Positions 26,002 to 38,997 are shown, counted from the first letter of the stretch. The stretch: DNA of 64,000 nt from Cryptomeria japonica (GCF_030272615.1 NC_081406.1:246443218-246507217); one strand, 5' to 3'. The notes: a model not told the origin generated them from the letters alone. Program-made: numbers and translations.

Positions 26002-27240
26002 GGGTATGTGCAGGATCATGGTGTGCCAAAATAGGCCCTTAAGTGGCAATGAAATTTCAAAAAATCAGAGTTTTGCAACTTGACATGAAAAATTGAATAA
26101 GTTATGAACATTATTTTTAAAATATGTAAGAAGAGAATCTATAGAAAATTGAATGTAGTTTCGAAGCTACTAGTTGTTTTTAAAAAAAAAAAATTCTATT
26201 TGATGAAAATTTCAAATTTCAATGCAGTGGTACAAAAATTTCAGGAAAAAGATAAGGAGTAGGTGTATGTCTGACCACCCTAATCACAATCAAATCATAA
26301 TATTTTTTTATAAGATTCATAATATAAGTATTAGACTCATGTCCGGATGTGACACATATTTTTTTATAAAGTAAATAATTATTTATGAATTTTTTACTAC
26401 AGCTTTTCAGAAATTCAGAAACTCCTATGTCTGACCACCTTAACTTGGTCAAAACCTTATGAAATTCAATTTTTTTAAATTTTTCCCTATAGTAGACGAA
26501 GCATAGGATGTGACACATGTTTTAGATTCAAAAAATGTAATGCGGTTTGAAAGTTATGAGTATTTTTCAATCAGTCTATCAATCAGGACTTTTGTCAGAA
26601 TTCAATTAGAAAATAAATAATAATAATTTATTAAAGTCGAAATAAGACAAGCCTTATATTGTTGGAAAGCTGAGAACGTCCTTAAAAAACCCTTTTCATT
26701 TTATCAATTTTGGCTATAAAAAAAGTTGTCAGCCACCAGTGTAAAGCCTAGAAAATCAAGGAATATTGAAAAACACGTTTTTTCAGTTGACTTTCCAAGC
26801 TTGTCACTTCCAAGCCAAATCCCAAAGCAAACCCGAACCAAAATATGGAGGGAAACATTTATGTTTTAAAATCAAATATGGGATAAAATCAGATATCGGA
26901 TTTTATTGGATAAAATCGAATATCTGATTTTTGAAAAAATAAAAAAATATATTTTAGTAAATTGGGCATAACTTTTGCATTTTATATCAAAATTTTGATT
27001 TTTTATAGGCGTTGGAAAGGTAATTAAGAGCTCTATGATATGGAATAGGTATATTTTCAATTATTTGTTTTAAAAAATAATTATAATTCATTTAAATTCA
27101 TCCTTCATTTTTAAAACATAAAAAACTCATGACTTTTTCATATGATTTCCCTATTGTATGAATTTTTGTAACAATCATCTCAAAATAAACTAAATAAGTA
27201 ATTAATTAATAATAGAAAATTTATGAATTTCATTGAGTTT
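26002..27240. repeat. Left arm of the nested element
   Basis: AT-rich and non-coding. It contains two copies of 'tatgtctgaccacc(c/t)taa' (about 26264 and 26429), the ATCGGATATC repeats (about 26885-26925) and a segment inverted relative to 36140-36220. It is about 600 bp longer than the right arm. Confidence 0.6.
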
Positions 27241-27269
27241 GATAAATTTTGATAAACCATGTTATCTAT

Positions 27270-27910
27270 GTTTGTTCCTTTCTCCACCTCTCTCTCTTAA
27301 ACCTATCACACCACCCATTTGTTTCTTCCTCCCTCTCTTTTGTCCATATTTATACATCTCTCTCTCTAGACCTATATCTCTAACTATCAATGAATACCTC
27401 ATTAAATCTCTCAAGCTCTACAAGGTGCTTATATTTCTACCTCTTCATAATTTCCTCCTCTATGTCACTCTCTCTTCCCTAAGATCTAGACTAGTCTCTC
27501 TGCATTTCATTCTCATCTCTAGCAACAAAATTCAGAGGGGACAAGGAGAGGTGTAAGGAAGTATCAAAAAAAGGAGAGGGGGAGAGAGGTGAGAAGGAGA
27601 GATTAATTGAGGGGAAGAGAGAGTGTGTGAGAGAGAGAGCTATAGGTAATTAGGTGGAAGGAGAAGAGAGAGAGGGAGGGGGTGATTGGGGTGAAGAGAG
27701 AATGAGAGGGAGAGTTTGAGATTATTAGGGGGTAGGAGGAGAGGGGGAGAGGGGAAAGTATCAACAAAGAGAGAAGAGAGATGGGGATAGAGGTGAAGAG
27801 AGACATAGAGAGTAATTAGGGGGTGGGTAGAAGGGGAGAGGGAAGTATCTATAAATCCATAGGAGGAGATAGGCGATTGAGGGTAATTGAGGAAAAGAAA
27901 TAATGTGAGA
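27270..27910. repeat. CT-rich then GA-rich low-complexity tract
   Basis: 27270-27530 is pyrimidine-rich on the plus strand; 27540-27910 is purine-rich (GAGAGAGGG variants). It borders the satellite on the left. Any reading frames here are composition artefacts. Confidence 0.8.
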
Positions 27911-27914
27911 GAGA

Positions 27915-30900
27915 ATATGGTGTCCTAAAGGGTCATATGGTGTCTCATGAACCTTTAGGACACCATATAACACCTTAGGACACCATATGATGTTGTTATA
28001 AGTCTTATGGTGTCCTAAGGGGTCATATGGTGTTCTATGAGCCTTTAGGACACCATATGGTGTCATTACAAGTCGTATGGTGTGTTAAGGGGTCATATTG
28101 TATCTTATGATCCCTTAAGACACCATATGACCCCTTAGGTATTATTAGGGGTCATATTGTGTCCGAATGGGTCATATGGTGTCATTGGGGGTTGTATGGT
28201 GTGCTAAGGGGTCATATTGTGTCCTAAGGGGTCACAAGACATCGTATAACCCCTTAGACACCATATGATCCATTAGGTCTTGTTAGGGCTCATACTATGT
28301 CCTAAGAGGTCATATGGTGTCCCATGACCCTTTAGGACACCATATGACCCCTTAGGACATCATATGGTGTTGTTATGGGTCTTATGGTGTCCTAAGGGGT
28401 CATATGGTGTCCTAAAACCCCTTAGGACACCATATGACCCCTTAGGAAATCATATGGTGTTGTTATGGGTCTTATGGTGTCCTAAGGGGTCATATGGTGT
28501 CCTAAAACCCCTTAGGACACCATATGACCCCTTAGGACATTATATGACCCATTAGGATACCATACGATACCTTGGGACACCATATGGTATCACAAGGAGT
28601 CGTATGGTGTCCTAAGGGGTCATATGGTATCCTATGAACCCTTATGACAATATATGACCCATTAGGTGTCATCAAGGGTCTTATTGTGTCCTAATGGGTT
28701 ATATGGTGTCGTATGACCCCTTAGGACACCATATGCTTGGAGACAATATGGTGCTATGGGTCGTATGGTGTCCTATGACACCTTAGGACACCATATGACC
28801 CCTTAGGATACCATTTAGTGTTGTTATGTGTCGTATGGTGTCCTATGGCCCCTTAAGTGTCATTAGGGTTATTTTATGTCCTAAGGGGTCGTATTGTGTC
28901 CTAAGGGGTCATATGGTGTCCTATGATCCCTTAGGACACTATATGATGTTGTTAGTGGTCATATTATGTCCTAAGGGGTCATATTGTGTCTTATGACCCC
29001 TTAGGACACCACATGGTATCGATATGGGTCGTATGGTCTTCTAAGGGGTCATATGGTGTTCTATGACCCCTTAGGACACCAATTTTATGTTCTTATGGGT
29101 CGTATGCTCTCTTAAGGGATCATATGGTGTCCTATGACCCCTCAGGAAACCATATGGTTTCATTATGCATTGTATGGTTTCCTAAGGGGTCATATGATGC
29201 TCTATGAGGGTGGTATGGTGTGCTAAGGGGTCATATGGTGTCCTATGATCGTTTATAACACCATATGACCCCTTAGGTATCGTTAGGTGTCATTTTGTGT
29301 CGTTAGGGGTCATATGATGTCCTATGACCCCCTAGGACACAATATGACCCCTTAGGTGTTGTTAGGGGTCATATTGTGTCCTAATGGGTCATATAGTGTC
29401 CTACGACTCCTTAGGACACCATATGGTGTTGTTTGGGATTGTATGGTGTGCTAAGGGGTCATATTGTGTCCTAAAGATTCCTAGGACATCATATAACCTC
29501 TCAGGACACCATATGACTCCTAAGATATTGTTAGGGGTCATATTGTGTCTCATGACACCATATGACCCCTTAGGACACCATATCGTGTCGTTATGGATCT
29601 TCTGATGTTCTAAGGGGTTATATGGTGTTCTGAGGGGTCATATGGTTTTATATGACCCCTTAGGATACCATATGACACCTTAGGACACCATATGGTGTCG
29701 TAAAGGGTCATATGGTGTTCTAAGGGGTTATATGGTGTTCTATGGGGTCATATGGTTCTGTATGATCCCTTAGGACACTATATAACATTGTTAGGGGTCA
29801 TATTATGTCCTAAGGGGTCATATTGTGTCTTAGGACCCCTTAGGACACCACATTGTGTCATTATATGTTGTATGGTGTTCTAAGGGGTCATATGGTATTC
29901 TATGACCCTCTAGGACATCATATTATGTTGTTATGGGTTGTATGGTCTCCTAAGGAGTCATATAGTGTCCTATGACCCCTTAGGACAACATATGACCCCT
30001 TAGGACACCATATGGTGTCATTATGTGTCGTATGGTGTCCTAAAGGGTCATATGGTGTTATATGACCCCTTAGGACACCATATGGTGTCGTTAGGGGTCA
30101 TATGGAGTGCTAAGGGGTCATATGGTGTCCTATGACCCCTTAACACACAATATAACCCCTTAGTACACCATAAAGTGTCCTTAGGGGTCATATGGTGTCC
30201 TATGACCCCTTAGGAAATAATTTGACCCCTTAGGTGTTGTTAGGGGTCATATTATGTTCTAATGGGTTATATGGTGTCGTTAGGGGTTGTCTGGTGTGCT
30301 AAAGGGTCATATTTTGTTCTAAAGGTTCCTAGGACATCATATAACCCCTTAGGACACCATATGACCCTTAGGTCATATGGTGTTGTTAGGGGTAATATTG
30401 TGTCCTAAGGAGTCATATGGTGTCTGATGACACCATATGACCCCTTAGGACACCATGTCATGTGGTTATGGGTCTTCTTGTGCTCTAAGGGGTCATATGG
30501 TGTTATATGACCCATTAGGATACCATATGACCCCTTAGGAAACTATATGGTGCCGTAAAGGGTGGTATGGTGTTGCAAGGGGTCGTACAGTGTCTTAAGG
30601 GGTCATATGGTGTACTATGACCCCTTAGGACACTATATGATGTTGTTAGGGGTCATATTATTTCCTAAGGGGTAATATTATGCCTTATGACCCCTTAAGA
30701 CACCACATGGTGTCATTATGGGTTGTATGGTGTTCTAAAAGGTCCTATGGTGTTCTATTACCCTCTAAGACATCATATTATGTTGTTATGGGTTGTATAG
30801 TCCTCTAAGTGGTCATATGGTGTCCTCTGACCCCTTAGGACACCATATAGTGTCATTATGTATAAAATGGTGTCCTAAGGGGTCATATGGTGTTCAATGA

Positions 30901-33900
30901 CCCCTTAGGACACCATATGACTCCTTAGGATACCATATGGTGTTATTAGGGTTCATATGTGTGCGAAGGGGTCAAATGGTGTCCTATGACCCCTTAAGAC
31001 ACCACATGGTGTCGTTATGGGTCATATGGTGTTCTATGACCCTCTAAGACACTATATTATGTTGTTATGGGTTGTTTGGTCCTCTAAGGGGTCATATGGT
31101 GTCCTATGACCCCTTAGGACACCATATGACTCCTTAGGACACCATATGGTGTCATTAGGGGTCATATGGTGTGCTAAGGGGTCAAATGGTGTCCTATGAC
31201 CCCTTAAGACACCACATGGTGTCATTATGGGTCGTATGGTGTTCTAAGGGGTCATATGGTGTTTTATGACCCTCTAAGACACCATATTATGTTGTTATGG
31301 GTTGTATGTTCCTCTAAGGGGTCATATGGTGTCCTATGACCCCTTAGGACACCATATAGTGTCATTATGCATCGTATGGTATGCTAAGGGGTCATATGGT
31401 ATTCTATGACCCCTTAGGACACCATATGACTCCTTAGGACACCATATGGTGTCATTAGGGGTCATATGGTGTGCTATGGGGTCAAATGGTGTCCTATGAC
31501 CCCTTAAGACACCACATGGTGTTGTTATGGGATGTATGGTGTTCTAAGGGGTCATATGGTGTTCTATGACCCTCTAAGACACCATATTATGTTGTTATGG
31601 GTTGTATGGTCCTCTAAGGTGTCATATGGTGTCCTATGATCTCTTAGGACACCATATAGTTTTATTATGCATCGTATGGTGTCCTAAGGGGTTATACGGT
31701 GTTCTATGACCCCTTAGGACACCCTATGACTCCTTAGGACACCATATGGTGTCATTAGGGGTCATATGGTGTGTTAAGGGGTCAAATGGTGTCCTATGAC
31801 CCCTTAGAAAACCATATGACCCCTTAGGTATCATTAGGTGTCATTTTGTGTCGTTAGGGGTCATAGTCATATGGTGTCCTATGACCCCTTAGGACACAAT
31901 ATGACCCCTTAAGACACCATATAGTGTCGTTAGGGGTCATATGGTGTCCGATGACCCCTTATGACATAATATGACCCCTTAGGTGTTGTTAGGGGTCATA
32001 TTATGTCCTAACAGGTTATATGGTGTCCTACAACCCCTTAGGACACCATATGGTGTCGTTAGGGGTTGTATGGTGTGCTAAAGGGTCATATTTTGTTCTA
32101 AAGGTTCCTAGGACATCATATAAATGCTTAGGACACCATATGACCCCTTAGGTATTGTTAGGGGTCATATTGTGTCCTAAGGAGTCATATGGTGTCGTAA
32201 AGGGTAGTATGGTGTCGCAAGGGGTCGTATGGTGTCCTAAGGGGTCATATGGTGTCCTATGACCCCTTAGGACACTATATGATGTTGTTAGGGGTCATAT
32301 TATGTCCTAAGGGGTAATATTATGTCTTATGACCCCTTAAGACACCGCATGGTGTTGTTATGGGTCGTATGGTGTTCTAAAAGGCCATATGGTGTTCTAT
32401 TACCCTCTAAGACACCATATTATGTTGTTATGGGTTGTATAATCCTCTAAGGGGTCATATGGTGTCCTATGACCTCCTAGGACACCATATAGCATCATTA
32501 TGTATCGAATGGTGTCCTAAGGGGTCATATGGTGTTCAATGACCCCTTAGGACACCATATGACTCCTTAGGACACCATATGGTGTCATTAGGGGTCATAT
32601 GGTGTGCTAAGGGGTCAAATGGTGTCCTATGACCCCTTAAGACACCACATGGTGTTGTTATGGGTCGTATGGTGTTCTAAGGGGTCATATGGTGTTCTAT
32701 GACCCCTATGACCCCTTAGGACACAATATGACCCCTTAAGACACCATATAGTGTCGTTAGGGATCATATGGTGTCCTATGACCCCTTACGACACAATATG
32801 ACCCCTTAGGTGTTGTTAGGGCTCATATTGTGTCCTAACTGGTCATATGGTGTCCTACGACCGCTTAGGACACCATATGGTGTTGTTAGGGGTTGTATGG
32901 TGTGCTAAGGTGTCATATTGTGTCCTAAAGGTTCCTAGAATATCATATAACCCCTTATGACACCATATGACCCCTTTGGTATCGTTAGGGGTCATATTGT
33001 GTCCTAAGGGGTCATATGGTGTCTCTTGACACTATATGACCCCTTAGGACACCATATCATGTTGTTATGGGTCTTCTTGTGTTATAAGGGGTCATATTGT
33101 GTTATATGACACTTTAGGATATGATATGACCCGTGTTGTTAGGGGTCATATTGTGTCTTAACAGGTTATATGATGCCCGACGACCCCTTAAAACACCATA
33201 TGGTGTCATTAGGGGTTGTATGGTATCCTAAGGGGTCATATTGTGTACTAAAGGTTCCTAGGATATCATATAACCCCTTGGACACCGTATGACCCCTTAG
33301 GTATCGTTAGGGGTCATATTGTTTCCTAAGGGGTCATATGATGTCTCATGACACCATATGACCCCTTAGGACACCATATCATATTGTTATGGGTCTTCTT
33401 GTGTTCTAAGGGGTCATATGGTGTTATATGACCCCTTAGGACACCATATGGTGTCGTAAAGGGTGGTATGATGTTGTATGGTGTCTTGAGGGGTCATATG
33501 GTGTCCTATGACCCATTGTGACACTATATGACGTTGTTAGGGGTAATATTATGTCCTAAGGGGTAATATTGTGTCTTATGACCCCTTTAGACACTAGATG
33601 GTTTTGTTATGGGTCGTATGGTGTTCTAAGGGGTTGTATGGTGTTCTTTGACCCTCTAGGACACCATATTATGTTGTTATGGGTCATTTGGTCTCCTAAG
33701 GGGTCATATGGTGTCCTATCATTTGGTCTCCTAAGGGGTCATATGGTGTCCTATGACCCCTTAGGACACCATATGGTGTCCTAAGGGGTCATATGGTGTT
33801 CTATGACCCCTTAGGACACCATATGGTGTCATTAGGGGTTGTATGGTGTGCTAAGGGGTCATATGGTGTCCTATGACCCCTTAGAACACCATATGACCCC

Positions 33901-34865
33901 TTAGGTATTGTTAAGTGTCATTTTGTGTCGTTACATGTCATATGGTCTCCTATGAACCCTTAGGACACAATATGACCCCTTAAGACACCATATAGTGTCA
34001 TTAGGGGTCATATGGTGTCCTATGACCCCTTAGGACACACTATGACCCCTTAGGTGTTGTTAGGGGTCATATTGTGCCATAACGGGTCATATGGTGTCCT
34101 ACGACCCCTTAGGACACCATATTGTGTCATTAGGGGTTGTATGGTGTGCTAAGGGGTCATATTATGTCCTAAAAGTTCCTAGGACATCATATGACCCCTT
34201 AGGACACCATATGACCCCTTAGGTATCGTTAGGGGTCATATTGTGTCCTAAGGGGTCATATGGTGTCTCCTAACACCATATGACATATCGTGTTGTTATG
34301 GGTCTTCTTGTGTTATAAGGGGTCATATGGTGTTATATGACCCCTTAGGACACCATATGGTGTCATAAGGGATCATATGGTGTTATAAGGGGTCATATGG
34401 TTTCCTATGACCCCTTATGACACTATATGACCCCTTAGGTGTAGCCATGGGTCGTATTATGTCCTAATTGGTCATATGACATTCTTTGACCCCTTAAGAC
34501 ACCATATGACCCCTTGGGACACTATATGGTGCTATGGGTCGTATGGTGTCCTAAGGGGTCATATTGTGTCCTATGACCCCTTAGGACACAATATAACCCT
34601 TTAGGATGCCACATTGTGTCATTAGGGGTTGTATGGTGTCCTAAGGGGTCATTTGGTGTCTTATGACCCCTTAGGACACCATATGGTGTCATTAGGGGTC
34701 TTATTGTGTCTTAAGGGGTCATATGGTGTTTTATGACCCCTTATGACACCATATGACCCCTTAGGAGACCATATGGCGTCGTTAGGGGTCATATTGTGTC
34801 CTAAGGGGTCATATGATGTTCTATGACCCCTTAGGACATGGTATAACCCCTTAGGAGACCATATA
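27915..34865. repeat. Palindromic satellite: 20-bp motif in alternating orientation
   Basis: About 6.95 kb built from TAAGGGGTCATATGGTGTCC and its reverse complement GGACACCATATGACCCCTTA, arranged head-to-head and tail-to-tail with 0-10 bp spacers such as TA, GTTGTTATGGGTCG or GTTAGG. Both junctions are palindromic (CATATG inside the motif, CCTTAGG or CCTAAGG between motifs). Higher-order units of roughly 230-300 bp recur, for example 'atattatgttgttatgggtt' near 29920, 30775, 31052, 31285, 31582, 32413 and 33663. Single strands could fold into hairpins along the whole length. Reading frames inside are by-products of the repeat. Confidence 0.95.
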
Positions 34866-34869
34866 TACT

Positions 34870-35930
34870 AATTTTCAAATAAGGAGAGATATAAAGGTGA
34901 AGAGAGATGAAGAACTAAAGAGAGCGAAAAGAACTAAAGGACAAGGACATAAATAGAGATATAGATATTAAGGAGTATGAAGTGAGAGGGAGAAAAACTA
35001 AAGGACAAGGATGGATAGAAAGAGGTAGACATATCTAGATATTGAAAAGGAGAGAGGAAGATATAAATAAAAGATGAAGATAAAGGGAGAGGGAGGTGAA
35101 TAGATATAGAGAAAGAGAGAGGTAAAGACAAAGATAAATATATGAAGAGATGGAGAAAAATGGACAGAGAGGGGTAAAGAGAGAGATAAAAAAAGGAAGA
35201 GATAGAGAGATATAAAGGAAGAGAAATATCGATAGATAGAGATATATAGATAGTGCAAGAGAGTGAGAAAGAGAGATAGAGATTATAGATAGGGATAGAT
35301 AGAGAGGGAGAGAGAAAAAGAGGAAGATGTAGAGATATATAAAGGCACTATAGAGAAGGATGTGGGGAGAGAGCAAAAGATATATAAATATTGAGTAAAT
35401 AAAGAGATAAAAGTAGAGAAAGGGAAAGATACTTCAAGATGGTGATAGAGGAATTGACAGAGAAGTAGATTAATCATGTATAGAGGAATATATATAAAGA
35501 TAGAGCAACATATAAAAAGAGATATTGATAGGGAAAGAGATGGAGATGTGAAGATGGAGATAGAGATAGATATGGATAGAACATGATAGAGAGAGTAAGA
35601 TAAATGGAGGGAGAGATGGAGTGAATAAGTGAGATTTAGAGATAATGAAGTATAAATATACATGAAGATAGATCTATAGGGATAGAGAGAGAGAGGGGAC
35701 AAGATAGGGAGAGAAAGGAGGTGATAGAGACAAGTAATATATAAGTATAGGTAGGATAAGGTAAAGGAGGGAGATAAATAGAGAGAAGAGAGACTATTAG
35801 AGAGAAATATAGAAATAAGGAGTGACAATGATGGAGTGGGAGAGGAAGAGATATGAATAGAAAGATGGAGATATATGCAGAGATGCATGTAACTTGGGAA
35901 TTTATTTATCTACATGGAATGAGAAAATAA
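34870..35930. repeat. Purine-rich tract right of the satellite
   Basis: About 1 kb of imperfect GAGATA / GAGAGA repeats on the plus strand with few pyrimidines other than scattered T. The minus-strand open frames (runs of Ser, Leu, Tyr, Ile) are artefacts. Confidence 0.9.
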
Positions 35931-36039
35931 GTGACATAAGTAGAGAACAAAGATATATATAAAATATATTATTTAAGTATAGATAGACAAGTGATAGATA
36001 AAGGAGGTGATAGGAAAAAAAATGAGACTTTGTATGCAA

Positions 36040-36530
36040 AATTTGTGAGTATTTAAAGTTTTAAAATTGAAGGACTAAATTTAAATGATTATAATTGATT
36101 TTTGGTCTATAACATCATCAAAATACCTCATCCATTTGATAGGTCTATGAATTACCTTTCCAACGCCTGTAAAAAATCAAAATTTCAATAAGAAACGCAA
36201 AAGTTATGGCCATTTTACTAAACTATATTTTTTATGTTGATAAAAACGGATATCCGATTTGAAAAGTATGATATCACACTAGTGACATCACAATGTTGAC
36301 ATCACAATAGTAACATCACAAATTGGATATACGATAATATCGGATATCCGATTTTATCAGATATCCGATTTTATCGAATATACGATTTGGTTTGGTATTA
36401 CCAAACCAAATTCAAATTTCGCCCAACCCATACAAAAAGTCAAAGCAGATTTTGGCATGTTTGGAAAGTTTGAAAGATAATTTTTTTCTCTATTGCCACT
36501 TTTTAGCCCCCCTTGATCTTGCACATACTT
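36040..36530. repeat. Right arm of the nested element
   Basis: Inverted relative to part of the left arm: 'ttacctttccaacgcctgta' and 'cgcaaaagttatggcc' are reverse complements of left-arm sequence. The GGATATCCGATTTTATC repeats lie at 36320-36385, and the TIR ends at 36530. Confidence 0.75.
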
Positions 36531-37106
36531 GACAATTCAAAAATGCAAGAATGTTTTATTGGCTATGCAAAGTTCACAAGATAACCAATGTCCATTTATG
36601 GAGTTTTTTTGAAGCGGGACATGGTAAGGGAGAACACGATGGAGCTGGTGCCTGTGTAAAAAGAGCTCTTGCTAGAGAATAATTGAAATTTGAGGATGCA
36701 ACAAAATTCAGAGATGCTCGTGCAGTTGTAGATTGGTGCAATTCAAAGTTGTCAAAAGGATCAACTAAAAACTCTATGATTTGATGTTTCTTTTGGTTGA
36801 TAGAGGAAGATAGTATTCCTATTCGACATGATTGTAATACTATCATTGGATTAGCTAAATGGCATTCATTTAAGAGTTCTAATTCAAACACATGGACTAT
36901 ATTCACAAGGTAGCTTGCTTTCTTTTGTCAGTTTTGTGTTTCTGAAGATTGGGAATTTTGTGAGAATAAAGAATGGGTTGAAGAATGGCAACAAAGATCA
37001 TTGACACCCATAGATGCAAATGATCCGCATGAAAGAACTGATGAAGATATGGATCAGATGTTTGCATCAAATGACTATGATCACATTTCAGATCTTATAC
37101 AACAAG

Positions 37107-37215
37107 GTAAATTTGTTTTGATTTATTAAATAGTACATATTTATGAAATCTTACAGTGTATATTTCTATTTTTATTTCTCATTAAATATTAAAATAAAAA
37201 TTGTTTTGTGCACAG
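37107..37215 (+). other. Intron of the transposase-like gene
   Basis: Donor CAACAAG|GTAAAT, acceptor GTGCACAG|GATATG, 109 bp, AT-rich. Splicing keeps the frame from DLIQQ to GYVYAVVAPEDNEEG. The downstream exon encodes a conserved-looking C-terminal domain with PTGSVVVVGTWLCKY and FIHYSHLVMATNINLDRY; its fold is unknown to me. Confidence 0.75.
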
Positions 37216-37601
37216 GATATGTCTATGCTGTTGTTGCACCAGAGGACAATGAAGAGGGGATAGAGTATTGGTTGGCTCGATGTGTAGAGCCAAAACATTA
37301 GCTAGCCACTCCTTGAGTAGATGATGATGGTTATGACTATCCAACAGGATCTGTGGTTGTTGTTGGCACTTGGCTATGCAAATATCTAGCAAGAAAGAAT
37401 GGATTGTTCGCATTTGAAGATTATGAATTAGAGAAGAAGTTTATACATTACTCACATTTGGTAATGGCAACTAATATAAATCTGGATAGATATCATGGCA
37501 AGCCTGCTAATAAGCAATTATGTACTCTCTCTATGGAAAAGCACGAGACAATTATAGATGCTTTGCAAAAGAGAGAGGATGTAGACGGTATAACCGAATG
37601 A

Positions 37602-38450
37602 ATATCAAGTAAGTTATAATTTGGACCCTTAATCCACCTCCCTTTTAAAAGTTGTGATGCATATTATATATAGCATTTTAAATCATGCATCATAATTATA
37701 AAATCTAATCTAGTAAAATTTTGTTTCAGCTCTACAACAAGTAGAAGGCATCAATGAAAACAAATTTATTTGTGCATACTTTATGTTTCATTTTGAATAA
37801 TTAAAAGTAAGTTAAAATTTTTGTACCCTTAAGGAAAATCCCTTTGAAGAGTCACGATGTATGCTTTATGTTGTATTTTAAATTCAATGCATCCTAATTA
37901 TAAAAACTAATCATATGTATATTTTTTTTCCAGGTCTCTCAAAGTAGACTTGGCCTCAATGACTACTATTGTTTGTGCATACTTTATGTTGTATTTTAAA
38001 TTAAATGCATCTCGATTATAAAAACTAATCATATGTATTTTTTCTTCCAAGTCTCTCAGAGTAGACTTGGCCTCCATGACTACTATTGTGTGTGCATACT
38101 TTATGTTGTATTTTGAGAGATATAAATCCTTATTATTATAATTTAAATAGATTGTTTATTTTATTTTAGATATGTCTTCTTGATTAAATTTGTGTAATAT
38201 ACATAAATGAGAGACTATTGGTCAAATTTATAAATGAGATAATTATGTTTTAATCAAGTTCTATTCAATATATTTGTTTTGATACTTTTCTAGATTATCA
38301 TCATTATTATTGTAATGATAATTATATATTTGAATATATATTTTGCTTATCTATGATGATTAATGCTTTTTAATTTAGAGTATGTTATAGTTATAAGATA
38401 TGTTTCGATACTTAGTTCATGTTGTACACCTTTAGTTTATCTAATCACAA
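37602..38450. repeat. 3' region with a 117-bp tandem repeat
   Basis: From about 37855 to 38118 a 117-118-bp unit occurs about 2.3 times (GTCTCTCAAAGTAGACTTGG at 37934 and a variant at 38051; 'ctttatgttgtatttt' at 37864, 37982 and about 38100). Splice-like 'tttccag' precedes the unit, but I see no extended frame. The rest is AT-rich. Confidence 0.7.
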
Positions 38451-38640
38451 AAACTATTTAAATAAAATTCCAAAAATAAAATTACAAGTCCACATAATCC
38501 ATATAAAGTTATTTAAGCACAACTTCCATAAATAAAATTTCAAGTCCACATAATATATAAAGTATGCACAAAATATATATGATCTAATGTGCACAAAATA
38601 TAATTTCACATAATATCTAATGGGCACAATGCACATAAAG

Positions 38641-38997
38641 TATGCACATAATATATATGATCTAATCCTATTATGCAGCTATCCACATATATAAAGTATG
38701 TGCACATGTAAACAAATGTATAAAGTCCATAAAAAAGTACATATCAGAGACAAATAAACAGTAAAAAATCAAGTCCACATAATCCATATAATATCTAATC
38801 CATATATATATATCTAGATGGTAACATTATGAACTCCACCTAATATCTAATGTGCACAAAATATATAAAGTATGCACAAAATATATATGATCTAATCCTA
38901 TTATGCAACTATCCATATATATAAAGTATGTGCACGTGTAAACAAGTGTGTAAAGTCCATAAAAAAGTACATATCAGAGCCAAATAAATAGTAAAAT
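38641..38997. repeat. 230-bp-spaced direct duplication at the 3' end of the minus-strand gene
   Basis: 38641-38767 and 38871-38997 are close copies ('tcctattatgcagctatcca' against 'tcctattatgcaactatcca'). They form the 3' untranslated side of the gene ending at 38998. Confidence 0.8.

Larger units (their letters stand above)
26002..36530. mobile_element. Nested 10.5-kb TIR element with satellite core (non-autonomous)
   Basis: Left end GGGTATGTGCAGGATCA; right end, read inward on minus, AAGTATGTGCAAGATCA. The flanks are GACA at 25998-26001 and 36531-36534. Taking out the element plus one GACA gives CTGGACAATTCAAA, which continues the transposase reading frame exactly. Decayed longer inverted homology exists: 26955-27030 (GGCATAACTTTTGCATTTTA, then AGGCGTTGGAAAGGTAATT) against 36140-36220 reversed. 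Both arms also carry repeats of ATCGGATATCnGATTTTATC. The TIR and TSD length resemble those of the transposon it sits in. No coding gene is seen. The core is a 7-kb satellite flanked by purine-rich DNA. Confidence 0.82.
23960..37601 (+). pseudogene. Transposase-like gene of the large transposon, split by a nested element
   Basis: One protein of roughly 950 residues can be followed through 23960-24397, 24537-26001, 36531-37106 and 37216-37601. Signature motifs: VVDFTENYTLKTQEETQ (about 25710), EYHFYVSDN, WSDNYTGQ at the interruption with FKNARMFYWLCK on its far side, and FFEAGHGKGEHDGAGACVKR (about 36605). The pattern DFxENY ... SDnxxxQFKN ... HGKGxxDGxGAxVKR is one I know from uncharacterised transposase-like proteins of many eukaryotes; the acidic residues suggest an RNase H-like catalytic fold. 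The middle is Cys-rich (SCCCKTHVQF, GLCNLCGNY). A GT-AG intron lies at 37107-37215 (phase 1). Damage: a 139-bp tandem duplication that shifts the frame, an indel in the T run near 25850, and about ten stops. The start is uncertain: 23960 gives a basic N-terminus, 23917 is an alternative before an A-run frameshift. Confidence 0.8.

Noticed and set aside
28364-28555. Open frames within the satellite (repeated VLWCPKGSYGVLK-type peptides; also 29384-29605 and 33569-33784)
   Set aside because: They follow the repeat period, lack any domain and appear wherever the array happens to lack stops.
27915-34865. CRISPR array
   Set aside because: No unique spacers, units inverted relative to each other, eukaryotic transposon context.
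26002-36530. The split in the transposase gene as a giant intron (a GTATGT donor is present at the left junction)
   Set aside because: No AG acceptor fits before TTCAAAAATGC, while TIRs, a GACA duplication and exact frame restoration on removal fit an insertion.
37934-38118. 117-bp tandem units as repeated exons of the transposase gene
   Set aside because: The gene already ends with a stop at 37601 and the units contain no sustained frame with splice sites on both sides.
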